A stretch of DNA of 64,000 nucleotides from JADJGC01 sp964576925 (GTDB taxonomy: Bacteria; Zixibacteria; MSB-5A5; CAIYYT01), in contig CAZNWJ010000004.1 of the NCBI GenBank assembly GCA_964576925.1, positions 124,001 to 188,000 of the forward strand, given 5' to 3'. Within the stretch, counting starts at the first letter, position 1. Every line of letters begins with the position of its first letter. Both the position numbers and the translations under genes were made by a program. A model generated the notes under the pieces. The model ran no database searches, was not told the DNA's origin, and saw only the letters and a list, made by a program, of their open reading frames with translations. Shown piece after piece: positions 9,690-20,100 of the stretch.

Positions 9690-11390
9690 TTATTCCAGTT
9701 GATCCGGCGCTTTCGGAGTGCGTGGCACTCTGATAACTACCGTTGTCCCCCTGCCCAGCTCCGATTGAATTGAGATCTGCCCGTTCATTTCGAGCAGTAG
9801 CCGTTTGGCAGCACTGAGTCCCAACCCCAGGCGCACCCGCCCGGCCTTGACGGCAAAGCTAGGCTCGAAAATACTGGTCAACCTTTGCGTCGCAATACCG
9901 CAGCCATTGTCGGTGATTTCAATCGTAATCTCGTCTTTGTCTGAAGATGTCGTGACCGTTATCGTTCCGGTTTCAGCCACCGCTTGAAAAGCGTTTTCCA
10001 GAACTGCCAGGAAGACTTGGTTAAGCTCTCGCCCCGGGCAACTTACTGGTCCAGTGTCCGAATACTGCCGCTCGACACGGATCGTCTCGGGAAACCGGGA
10101 CCGGAGCAGGCGAATTGTGGCATCCATACACGCATTGACTTCGACCGGCAGTATTCTCGGCCGATCGACTAGTGCAAATGTCTTAAGTGCCGCGACGACC
10201 TCTCTGATCCGCTGAGTCGCCGCATTCAAGACTTCGAGGCTCGCACAGACTCCCTCAGCCGTTTCTTTCTCTCGACCTTCGAAAGTGCGTTTGACGAGTG
10301 TCGCGATGGTTTGACTGGTTGAGCGAGTGACCGCGATCGGTGTGTTGAGCTCGTGAACAATTCCGGCTGCCAACTTGCCCAGTGCGGCCAGCTTGCTTAC
10401 CTCCAGGAGCTCTTCCTGTTTCTCCTGAAGCAACTGATAGGCGTGCAGCATTGCCTCCCGATTTGCCTCGCTTTCGAGCAGGCGTGCGGAAGCCGCAGCT
10501 GCCGCCAGTTCGTTGTCGCGTTGCCGTAAGCTGCGCAACTTGAGTGACAGAATCCCTGCACCCAGTCGAGTTAGTTCAAGTTGAGAATTCAACTCACCAG
10601 CTGTCAGTGTCAAGGCCCTCAAGTACAGAACGCCGACGCGATCTCCGTCACACGTCAGCGGTACAGCCAGAGAGAGTTGTTCCCGCGTTGCGGAGGGCTG
10701 GGTATGACGGTTGATTGCGATCTCTTGCGTACGGTAGGCCTGCTGCATTTGAAAGTCCTGGGCTTCTATTTCCTCCGGCATTACCGTGCCGTGCATCCCA
10801 CATGCAGCCAGAATGCGACGCCTATTGCCGTCCTCATCGAACTCAACCGCCATCGCGGCATCAGCCGCCGTCAGGTTTGCCAGCTTGGTCAGGTAGTTTT
10901 CCAGATCGGCACTTGAACGAATCTCAAGACGAATGATTGCGCTTAGCCCGCCGAAGGCATCGAACAGATGCTGGAGAATCTCCGTGCGCTCTTGGAGCAG
11001 TCCCTTGATATCGATGGAATCAAAGCTGCGAGTATGGCCATCGATCAGAGTCCACTCGGGTGAGGCCACTGCCGGGCCGCAGGCAATTGCCGATCCAGCG
11101 CCTGTGCCAATTACGGCGATAACCTTGCCGAACCCCAACAGATCGCCCGAGTGCACCAGAGACTTGTCAGATATCCGAATTCCGTTGACGAAAGTCCCGT
11201 TCTTGCTTCCAAGATCACTCAGCCTGATAGAGTCTGGTGCAACCTCCAAGCACGCGTGTCGCCGAGATACCGTCTCGTCGTCGACGACAAGCTGGCAATC
11301 CGGATCTCGGCCCACAAAGTGAGTGCCGGGCGGCAAATGCCAATTGGAATTACTCTTCGCTGAAATCAGAGTCAGAGAAGTGGAGTCCAA
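9690..11390 (-). CDS. FHA-GAF sensor histidine kinase
   Basis: 566 aa, TTG start. An N-terminal FHA domain (about 18-95: VGRDPDCQLVVDDETVSRRH, LSDLGSKNGTFVNG) should bind phosphothreonine. A GAF-like domain spans about 150-285 and is followed by a coiled coil. The HisKA box has the phosphoacceptor in GIVHELNTP (H346). The HATPase domain shows the N box (ENAFQAV) and DNGCGIA. No transmembrane segment and no attached receiver domain were seen, and no response regulator gene is adjacent. It lies inside the array of secreted dockerin proteins. FHA recognition of proteins phosphorylated by the nearby Ser/Thr kinase would be a natural link, but that is inference. Confidence 0.88.
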   Translation of the reverse strand: MDSTSLTLISAKSNSNWHLPPGTHFVGRDPDCQLVVDDETVSRRHACLEVAPDSIRLSDLGSKNGTFVNGIRISDKSLVHSGDLLGFGKVIAVIGTGAGSAIACGPAVASPEWTLIDGHTRSFDSIDIKGLLQERTEILQHLFDAFGGLSAIIRLEIRSSADLENYLTKLANLTAADAAMAVEFDEDGNRRRILAACGMHGTVMPEEIEAQDFQMQQAYRTQEIAINRHTQPSATREQLSLAVPLTCDGDRVGVLYLRALTLTAGELNSQLELTRLGAGILSLKLRSLRQRDNELAAAAASARLLESEANREAMLHAYQLLQEKQEELLEVSKLAALGKLAAGIVHELNTPIAVTRSTSQTIATLVKRTFEGREKETAEGVCASLEVLNAATQRIREVVAALKTFALVDRPRILPVEVNACMDATIRLLRSRFPETIRVERQYSDTGPVSCPGRELNQVFLAVLENAFQAVAETGTITVTTSSDKDEITIEITDNGCGIATQRLTSIFEPSFAVKAGRVRLGLGLSAAKRLLLEMNGQISIQSELGRGTTVVIRVPRTPKAPDQLE

Positions 11391-11587
11391 AAGTCTTCTG
11401 TCCTTTCTGCTGCGTGATTGTTGAAGTCACACGCGTGAGACAATCAAGTAATCTCATCACTTTTTGGTGGCATAGCCCGAATCGCATATCCACATCCCAG
11501 GCTGCCCGGGAATTTCTTTAGAAGCCATTGGCCATCGAAGCCAACATTGCCAAGATCAGGAATTACGACCGCCTGGTTGTCTTAACA

Positions 11588-11602
11588 AGGGATCCGATCC
11601 CT
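11588..11602 (-). terminator. Possible weak terminator hairpin
   Basis: Inverted repeat AGGGATC-G-GATCCCT overlapping the stop codon of the LVIVD protein gene. On the minus strand it is followed by TGTTAAG. The stem is short and the T-tract poor. Confidence 0.25.
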
Positions 11603-14600
11603 ACTGGCAGAGCGCGCACGGCGCCGGTCCACTGGCGAAGATGTAATTCACGAGATACACTGCATCAGTAATATCTGTTCGCCCACTGCAATCCGTGTCT
11701 CCAACTTGCAGGGGTGAAGGCGCGGGGCCACCGCCAAAGATGAATGTTACCAGATAGACGGCATCGGTAATGTCCATACGCTTACTGTCATCGCAGTCCC
11801 CGCAGATAAATGGCGTCAATTGCCCGTTCGGAATGACAATGGACGAATCGCTGAAATTGCCGATCATGCTGGTGTCAATCGCAATCACCACGTTATCACC
11901 ATTAGGGCGCCAATCCGGAGTGATCAAGTGCGATGTTGACGAGCCCACCGGGATCTCCTCGTGATAGAAGGTCGTATCCTCGGCTGCGCCGACGATCTGA
12001 ATCAGCAGGTCATATGTGGTCTCATCGCCGAAGTTGTCGAACTGAACTTGTTGGCCCGCAGTAACGGTCAAAGTTACAGAATCCCCCGGAGGTATCTCCA
12101 GACCAGACAACTGCACCACGACCTCTACCTCCGTTTCCGGAGTAATCATGATAACTTCGATGAAGCTACTGTCGTAGATTCCGCGCCCTGATTTGCCGCC
12201 ACTGCCATACGTAGTCAATGACGGCGTCACCAGATTCGGTCGAAAGACTGCGCTGATGATCCCCGACTTGGCCCCGCCATTGCGGAAGATCCGCTTCTGG
12301 CCATCGACGACGGTAAAGACCCCGTCCACAACTCCACAGGCTCGGCAGTACCATTCCCCGGTTGGGAGGAAGTAGCCTATTGGCTCGGTCTCCATCCCGT
12401 CCGCCGGAATGATCGGAGACCCACCGGCAACACTATCGTATGTTCCCGTCTGGTCGAAACCGATCGTGCCCTGCGGCGAAATGAAAACTGCTGAGTCAGC
12501 TTCACCGAAATAGAAGCGGATGTTGTCGTTCGCCGCCGTTGTATCAGTGAGGATCAGCGGACCCAGGTAGCTGCTGACCGAATCCAGCAGAAAGAGTCCG
12601 TGACTGCCGCCCCAGCCCGGCTGGCCCTGGTATGACCAGGTGTCTGTCAGGGTATTGACTTCAATCCGATTGGTCGTGTCTTGCGGGAAATTGTTGTCGT
12701 AGGCATAGATGTACCAGAGATCCGGGTTGCTGCCGTCCTGAATGCAGCGATATGGTGCTACGGCATGCCCTCCCGTGCTGGATTGATGAAACATCATGAG
12801 CACGCGGTCGTTGCGCGGTGTCTGGCTCAACATGGTTTGATAGTCGGTTAAAGTCTGTGATGGTGTTACCGTATTGAGAGCGTCATTGATTAACTGCTGT
12901 TGCTGATAGCCAAATTGGTACAGATAGTACTTGTTGATAAGTTCCCGACTCTCTTCCGTCACCGGGACAGTACTCAGGTCGGTATAGCCGGGGAACTCTG
13001 TTTCGACATCGAGAAACTCATCTTCAAATAAGAAACCGCTGGCGGCAAAACCGAAACAGGAGCCAGTCCAATTGCCGCGTAAAGCTTCCCATTGAGCCAA
13101 TGCCGAGGGGCGATAGGCTCCCGTACCCGGAAAGTAAGCTTGGGAATCGCCGATCGCCGCAACAAACAAATCCCAATTCGGGAAATTCGAAGGCGGACAC
13201 AGCAGGCAGTACAAATTGCAGGGTGAATTCGGATAGCAGTAATTGAATTGCTGCCACCACGACTGCGGCCACATGTTGGCTTCGCTGTTGGCGAAACTCC
13301 AGGAGGTTTCAACTGAGTGACCGACGAAGATGTCATTTGTTCCACAGTCGCGGTACTGGGGCGAAAGCGGTCCATTCTGAAGCCCCGGCGCAGCGCTTGT
13401 GTCAGCATACAATTGCCAGCTTCCCGCCGGGGCAACGAATGCAGAATCAAGATCTATGATCTGTAACGGGTCTCCCCCGTAGAGACGCATGTAAACAGTC
13501 CCGAGCAGTCCTCTTCCGGCAGGGATTGGATCAGTCATGGTAAAAGTAATTGCGCCGATGAGAAATTGATTAATCTCCGGCTTGGCCGATGAAAGCGCAA
13601 TCCACACACCCGGCGAAGGTATTACGCCGCCCTCCATATTCCAGGATGTTATCTCGACACTATCACCGGTGTATTCGAACCCAAGAGAAAGGCCCCAAAT
13701 CGGTTCATCGCAACTGATGTAGAGTGGTATTCCCACAGAATCGACAGTCGGGGGATGGACAACAGATGGAAAGTATACTGGACACCCGACAATTATCGTA
13801 TCAGGCACCCCGGGATCATTCAGAATCCAACCACAGCCAACTCCCATTGCCCCAATTTGAGAACTGCACGGACTATTTGTCCACGCGCAGGGCGACGTCG
13901 ATGTCAGGTAATAACTGGCAGCAGCTGTATCGCAGAACTCGGGATCAAGAGAAAAATTGCTGTTGATTGCCTGTTGGTCGGCAATGCAGTCGGCCCAGTC
14001 GCCCCCGGCATTAGCATAGATATCACTACAACTGAAGTTCAGTTCGCCACCAGGGAGACTGCAATAAACGGCCTCACCGATCAGGCCGTAACTGACTATC
14101 GACCTGTTCACGCTTGCAGAACAAGCGTAAAACTCAATTCCACTTCCGCGAGGAGCGGAATTCTCTGAAAAGCTGCAGCTTTCAATCAACAAAGTCGAAT
14201 GTCCAGCCGCGAGGCCTCCGCCGGAATCGAGACGGCTGACGTTCTTTGTAAAAAGGCAATTGGTGATCGACAGGACGTCGCTGGCCATCCCACAGAATAC
14301 CCCGCCGCCGTGATCCGCGGAGTTACCGCGAAACTCGCAGTCGGAAAGGCGAAGTGCTGACATCCAAATGTACAGACCGCCACCGGTGACTACTTCGTTT
14401 CCGGCAGGGCCATTATTGAAAAATCTGCAGTTGACAAGTTCAGCCGATGAAGTTTCGAAGGCTGCGCCGCCGCCATCGTGGGCGCCATTTTCCACAAACA
14501 TGCAGTACGTCAGCGTCGGTGAGGAGTTCACGCAATACAGACCACCTCCCTTCCCGGTATCGCCTGAAGATCCGTTCCGAATTGTCAACCCATTGACGAC

Positions 14601-16964
14601 CGCTGTCGGATTCTCACCGCTGTGGAAGTAGAATCCGCGGTGCGGGTCAGCAACGGTGCCTTGACAATCGATAATAGTGACCCCAGGTCCAAATTCTGAT
14701 GTAACGAAGATGGACCTCCCACCAAAATCGAGATCACGATTGCCGCTGCCCGAATAGGTTCCTTCGTGAATCAGAACCGTATCACCATCGCTCGAGATGT
14801 CGATCGCATGCTGGATCGTTGCAAATGGCTCTTCCGGGCTGCCGTCGCCGGTAATGTCACTTCCGGCAGTGGAAACATGCCAGGTTGGGCCAGCGTAGGG
14901 ATGGTATCCGACCTTAAATGCGATCAGTGAATTCTGATCAGCAACCCAAACAAGGCTGTCGCGGGCAAAAACTCCTTGCGCATAGCCCGGGGTGTTACGG
15001 GTAGCTACCAACTTGGGCGTTGTAGGGTCGGAGATGTCTACAACCTGCAGACCCAAGGACGCATCGGCGATGTAGGCAAGGTCATCAACCACGTAAATAT
15101 CCAAGGGGTGAGAATAGAAATCCGCTTGCCCCACAAGTGTCGGATTCGTCGGATCAGAGACATCGAGGATTACCAGTCCCAAGCCAGACGATTCACCAAG
15201 AAACGCCAATGTATCCCGAACGAATACCGAATAGGCATAATCGCCGGTAGTATACGCTCCCATAAGGAATGGATTCGCCGGGTCCGCCACATTGACTATC
15301 TGCAGGCCGGAATCGTACGCGGCGACATAGGCCATGGTATCCCGCACACACACGTCATGGGTATATGTGCCTGGGCTCGGCCAGCTTCCGACAACCCAGG
15401 GACTTGAAGGGTTCCCCACATTGACAATCTGGAGTACGGGAGAGGAATACGAATCAAATAGATAAGCCAATGTATCCTGAACGAAGACTTCTCCGTAGTA
15501 ATAGATGCTAGTACTTCCGACGAACTCGGGTAGTGTCGGATCGGAGACATCGACTATCTCAAGGTCACAATAGGTTGCAACGTATACTAATGTGTCGATG
15601 ACGAACGCGTCGTAGACCGCCCAGCATTGCGACGGAGCGTAGGTGCTCAAAAACTCTGGAGTCGCCGGACTCGCAAAATTGAAAATCTTCAGATTTGAGG
15701 AACCGGTAGAGACAAAGACTATCGTATCTCGAACGAACGCATTCTCGACCCAACTAGTAGTCTGACTAGTGCCGACGAGTGAGGGGCTTGCAGGGTTCGC
15801 GATATCGACAATCGCCACTCCATCAAAGAGATTCCCTCCGATGTATGCATAGCCGTCCTCAAGGAAAAGGGAATGGGCAAAGACTGAGGTGTAAGTCTCA
15901 CCCAGCAAAGAGGGGTTCGCAGGGTCGGAAACATTGATAATCTTCAGGCCGTAACCGTCTGCCACGTAAGCCAGAGTATCCACAACGACTACGTCATACG
16001 GAGAATACGCGGTCGCGAAGTTAGCAACAAAGTCAGGGTTGGCCGGGTCAGCGATGTTGACAATCACGAGCCCTGAGTCATTGCAGGCGAGAAACATCAG
16101 TGTGTCTCGAACCGATATTCCTTCAACATAGTATGGCGTCCAGTAGCTGCCAATCAGCGCTGGCTGAGTCGGAACCGCGGCATCCACAATGCTGACTCCG
16201 TATGTAGAGTCGTAGTAGTTCCAATTGCTCAAGAAAGCCATGGTGGCGTTCACGACGACCCTTCTTCCGAAGCTGCCTGATGAGAGCGAACTGATCAACT
16301 CAGGATGATGCGGATCGGAAACGTCCAGCAGAAGCAGACTTGATCCGTCGCGCACATATGCAATTGTACCCTCGACAACAACGTCGTACATCCAGGTCTG
16401 ATTCCCATAGACGCCAACTCGTGCAGGCTGAGCGGGGTCGCTGACATCCACAATAATCAGGCCAGAGCCGGAGGTTGCGAGATAGACATAGTTGCCCTGC
16501 TTGAAGATTCCTTCAACCTCGCTCTCGCACGGCAAAGAACTGACACTGTCAGGATCAGAGTGGTTCGAAACGTCCAGGATCATTAGGCCGTTTATAAAGG
16601 CGCAGTAAGCGTAACCGCCATCAACAAAGATGTCATTTACCCCCGACCAGAGACAACTACTCAGAAACTCTATGGTGAACTGCTCACCTTGCGGCGAGCG
16701 CAGTCTCGAGTCAGAGCTAAACATTGCCTGGTCGAGCTTCATTCGCGCCTCAATCTGGGCTTTCTTTCTCTCCAACTCAAGCCGATGCCGGTCCGAGCCT
16801 GTCAACTCAGGTCGAACTGCAGGGTGATGCACTAAGGTGTCGAGGGCGAGCATTGCATCATGGTAAGCTCTCGTCTCTGTTTTGTCAGAGCTACTGCCCG
16901 ATAGCCCCAGCGAGTAGAGACCTGCGATCAAGATCATCATTAGCCCATAGCAAAACGCTCTCAT
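11601..16964 (-). CDS. Secreted LVIVD-propeller, beta-helix, cohesin-like, papain-like, dockerin protein
   Basis: 1787 aa, ATG start after AGGAGG. A signal peptide is followed by a helical linker (30-90). About a dozen LVIVD-type repeats follow (roughly 100-685; for example GLIIVDVSDPAQP, GLKIINVSDPANP), a propeller family often seen in surface proteins. Then come a DUF1565-like parallel beta-helix (about 694-1045: WHVSTAGSDITGDGSPEEPF, DGDTVLIHEGTY) and a cohesin-like domain (about 1054-1195). The shared module starts at SWSFANSEANMWPQ with C1303 (WTGSCFGFA), H1400 (GGHAVAPY) and D1423 (YDNN). The final dockerin is slightly divergent: CGDCDDSKRMDITDAVYL, then GDTDCSGRTDITDAVYL, ending CALC. 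Probably exported to the cell surface; peptidase activity inferred. Confidence 0.83.
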   Translation of the reverse strand: MRAFCYGLMMILIAGLYSLGLSGSSSDKTETRAYHDAMLALDTLVHHPAVRPELTGSDRHRLELERKKAQIEARMKLDQAMFSSDSRLRSPQGEQFTIEFLSSCLWSGVNDIFVDGGYAYCAFINGLMILDVSNHSDPDSVSSLPCESEVEGIFKQGNYVYLATSGSGLIIVDVSDPAQPARVGVYGNQTWMYDVVVEGTIAYVRDGSSLLLLDVSDPHHPELISSLSSGSFGRRVVVNATMAFLSNWNYYDSTYGVSIVDAAVPTQPALIGSYWTPYYVEGISVRDTLMFLACNDSGLVIVNIADPANPDFVANFATAYSPYDVVVVDTLAYVADGYGLKIINVSDPANPSLLGETYTSVFAHSLFLEDGYAYIGGNLFDGVAIVDIANPASPSLVGTSQTTSWVENAFVRDTIVFVSTGSSNLKIFNFASPATPEFLSTYAPSQCWAVYDAFVIDTLVYVATYCDLEIVDVSDPTLPEFVGSTSIYYYGEVFVQDTLAYLFDSYSSPVLQIVNVGNPSSPWVVGSWPSPGTYTHDVCVRDTMAYVAAYDSGLQIVNVADPANPFLMGAYTTGDYAYSVFVRDTLAFLGESSGLGLVILDVSDPTNPTLVGQADFYSHPLDIYVVDDLAYIADASLGLQVVDISDPTTPKLVATRNTPGYAQGVFARDSLVWVADQNSLIAFKVGYHPYAGPTWHVSTAGSDITGDGSPEEPFATIQHAIDISSDGDTVLIHEGTYSGSGNRDLDFGGRSIFVTSEFGPGVTIIDCQGTVADPHRGFYFHSGENPTAVVNGLTIRNGSSGDTGKGGGLYCVNSSPTLTYCMFVENGAHDGGGAAFETSSAELVNCRFFNNGPAGNEVVTGGGLYIWMSALRLSDCEFRGNSADHGGGVFCGMASDVLSITNCLFTKNVSRLDSGGGLAAGHSTLLIESCSFSENSAPRGSGIEFYACSASVNRSIVSYGLIGEAVYCSLPGGELNFSCSDIYANAGGDWADCIADQQAINSNFSLDPEFCDTAAASYYLTSTSPCAWTNSPCSSQIGAMGVGCGWILNDPGVPDTIIVGCPVYFPSVVHPPTVDSVGIPLYISCDEPIWGLSLGFEYTGDSVEITSWNMEGGVIPSPGVWIALSSAKPEINQFLIGAITFTMTDPIPAGRGLLGTVYMRLYGGDPLQIIDLDSAFVAPAGSWQLYADTSAAPGLQNGPLSPQYRDCGTNDIFVGHSVETSWSFANSEANMWPQSWWQQFNYCYPNSPCNLYCLLCPPSNFPNWDLFVAAIGDSQAYFPGTGAYRPSALAQWEALRGNWTGSCFGFAASGFLFEDEFLDVETEFPGYTDLSTVPVTEESRELINKYYLYQFGYQQQQLINDALNTVTPSQTLTDYQTMLSQTPRNDRVLMMFHQSSTGGHAVAPYRCIQDGSNPDLWYIYAYDNNFPQDTTNRIEVNTLTDTWSYQGQPGWGGSHGLFLLDSVSSYLGPLILTDTTAANDNIRFYFGEADSAVFISPQGTIGFDQTGTYDSVAGGSPIIPADGMETEPIGYFLPTGEWYCRACGVVDGVFTVVDGQKRIFRNGGAKSGIISAVFRPNLVTPSLTTYGSGGKSGRGIYDSSFIEVIMITPETEVEVVVQLSGLEIPPGDSVTLTVTAGQQVQFDNFGDETTYDLLIQIVGAAEDTTFYHEEIPVGSSTSHLITPDWRPNGDNVVIAIDTSMIGNFSDSSIVIPNGQLTPFICGDCDDSKRMDITDAVYLVTFIFGGGPAPSPLQVGDTDCSGRTDITDAVYLVNYIFASGPAPCALCQ

Positions 16965-17053
16965 CGAAACCTCCTGGCCGAACCTGGCGGAAGGACTTGT
17001 GATTCAGACAATACAGCAAACTCACCAATTGACTTTCCCAGTGCCGCGCGGCT

Positions 17054-17081
17054 GTTACACTGATCTGAACAAGTTTGTCAA
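17054..17081 (-). promoter_or_regulatory. Putative sigma70-like promoter of the LVIVD protein gene
   Basis: Minus-strand TTGACA (17081-17076), 16-nt spacer, TGTAAC (17059-17054), about 90 nt upstream of the start. Same CTTGACAA context and 16-nt spacing as the promoter at 27934-27961. Confidence 0.5.
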
Positions 17082-17110
17082 GAAGCGGCTCATCAGTTCG
17101 TCAGCGCAAC

Positions 17111-20100
17111 CTACGGACACGCCGCACAAGGTGCAGCGCCGCCGCCGAAGATGTAATTGATCAGGTACACCGCATCAGAAATTGTCACGATTCCGTTGCA
17201 GTCGGCGTCACCTCTCACGACCGGCGCCGGGGCTGGGCCGCCGCCAAAAATGTAGTTGATCAGATAGACGGCGTCCGAAATCGTGACGATGCCGGTGCCA
17301 TCGGCGTCACCGCACACAAACTGCGGCAATTGCACACTGGGAACGACCATGACGGAGTCGTCAAAATCCCCAGTCATGCTGGTGTCAATCGCGATCACGA
17401 TGCTGTCATTTTCCGGTCGCCAATCGGGCGTTATGAGGTGCGATGTCGAGGCGCCGATCGTTACTTCTTCAGTGTAGAATGTCGTGTCCTCAACTTCGCT
17501 CACGATCTGAACGAGAAGATCATAGCTTGTCTCACTTCCATAGTTGTCGAACTGCACCTGCTGCTCGGGAGTCAAGGAGAGAGTGACGGAATCACCAGGT
17601 GGGATCTCCAAACCGGAGAGCTGCACCACGACCTCGGTATCCGGTGAAATGCTGATGACTTCTATGAAGATGCTGTCATAAATGCCCCGCCCTGACTTGC
17701 CATCCACTCCGTAGCTGGTCAGTGATGGTGCAACCAGGTTTGGTCGATACGCCGCACTGATGATACCCGACTTGGCCCCACCGTAGCGAAAGATTCGCTT
17801 CTGACCATCCACAACAGTAAAGACACCATCGACAACGCCTGTCGCGCGGTGGTACCACTCGCCCGTCGGCAGGAAGTATCCGATTGGTGAGGACTCCGTC
17901 CCGTCAACGGGGATAATCGGCGATCCGCCAACAACGCTTCCATAGGTTCCGTTCTGGTCAAAGCCGATGGTGCCGGCCGCCGACTCGAATACGGCCGAGT
18001 CCGCCTGACCGGTAAGGAACGCAATCTTATTGGTTGCTTCTGCTGTGTCGGTCAATACGAGGGGGGCGGTGTAGTTGCTAACTGAATCGAGGAGAAACAA
18101 CCCGCGATCGCCCCCCCAGCCGGGGAGGCCGGTGTAACTCCAGGTATCAGCACTGAGGTCGATAGTTACTCGTTGTGTTGTGTCCTCTGGAAGGTTACTG
18201 TCGTGTGCGTAGATATACCATAGAGCGGGATTACTGCCATCTTGCAAGCACCGGTAAGGCACGACGGCGTGTCCACCGGAAGGCGCTTGGTTGAACATCA
18301 TCAACACCTGGTCGTTGCGAGGTGTCCGGTTGAACATCTCTTTGCAGTTTGACAGAGTCTGACTGGGCGTCGTCGTGTTATAGGCGTCATTGATTCTTTC
18401 TTGCTGATAGTAGCCAAATTGATATAGGTAAAGCTTGTTGATGAGGCTTCGGCTATCCCCAGACAGCGGAACTTCATTGAGACTGCTGTAACCGGGAAAC
18501 ACGGTTCCGACTTCCAACAAATCGTCGAAGAAAAGCGAGCTGCCGGCTGCAAAACCGAAACAAGAGCCGGTCCAGGCTCCTCGCAGGGCCTCCCACTCTG
18601 CCAGTGCCGAAGGACGATAGGTTACCTCGCCCGGAGGGGGATCAAAATAGGCCTGATCTTCACCAATCGCTGAAACGAAGAGATCCCAGTTGGGGAACGA
18701 TGATGACTGACAAAGTATGCAGAAAACCTCGCAGGGCGAGTTCGGATAACAATAACTGAACTGCTGCCACCACGACTGCGGCCACATGTTTGCTCCGCTG
18801 TTGCCGAACTGCCAGGGTTCGACGGCGATATCAACACACTCGTCGCAAGCATCCCCTATGCTGTCGGCATCTGTGTCGGTCTGCAACGGGTTATAGGCAT
18901 AGGGACAATTGTCCTTCAAGGCAATCAGACCGTCGTTGTCGCTGTCGCCGAGAAAATAGACGAAGGCCCGTCCAGCACTTGTCGGTGAGGCCATCGGCGC
19001 TCCGACCACCAGGTCCGAACTACCATCACCATCACAATCCGGTTGCCCCGTGATGGCCCACCCGGCCAGTGCATCAGGTGTCGGTGCGGGCATGGCGTAA
19101 AGCAGTAATCCCGATCCGCCGCCAAAGATTTGTACCAAGCCGTCAAAGGAGTTCTCGCCTGGAGAGGAAACGGCAACCTCATCAAAGCCGTCATGGTTGA
19201 TGTCTTCGACGAAACTCACCGACCAGCCGAAGTTCTCGTTGGCCGCTCCCGTAAGGGTCGTTAGGAGCCCGCCATCTTGACCTGAGTAAACGTATACCCT
19301 GCCAGCCTGGAAGCCACCCGCGGCATTGAACGGAGCGCCGACGATGAAGTCATTGATCCCGTCATTATTGTAGTCACCACCGCCTGCGACCGAGCGCCCG
19401 AACTGGTCGCCGTTGGCCTCGCCCACGAAGCCGAAGATCAGGGAGTCTGTCGGAAAGATGGAATAGACGCCGGCACGACCCGGCACTGCCGCTGACGTTC
19501 CGTAGGCTCCGACCAAGATATCGGCATGTCCATCTCCGTCGACGTCGCCCACCGCCGCCAGCGAACTACCGAGGTAATCGCCGGCGAGGCCATTGATGGT
19601 ATCGATAATTGCTCCCCCACTACCATTAGTTCCCTGAATCACATAGACGGTTCCGCTGCCGTACTCAGACTTGTTCGGAGCTCCTCCGGCATAGTCGCTC
19701 AAGGCATCGCCGTCGACTTGACCAAGCACGGCCACACTAGTTCCCAGCCAGTTCGAAGCAGTCGGATATCCACTCTCCACCGTCACTGCTGCGCCGGATG
19801 CCCCGGAGAACACCGTGGCTGCCCCGGCCTGACTTGCCTGAGTGCTGTTGTACCGGGCTCCAACCACGATGTCGGGAACGGCGTCGCCCGTAATATCACT
19901 TCCACCATCGATGGAAGTTCCGAACTGCTCTCCTGCAGGGTTGCCGGTTGCGCTGCCCAGTGTCCAGATCAAAGATCCATCGACCCCGGATATGACGTAG
20001 GCTCGCCCTGCATTCGCCGCAAGCTGGTCATTCATCGGTGCCCCTACGACGATGTCGTCGGCGCCGACTCCGTCGACATCTCCAGCGGTAGATACGGCTG

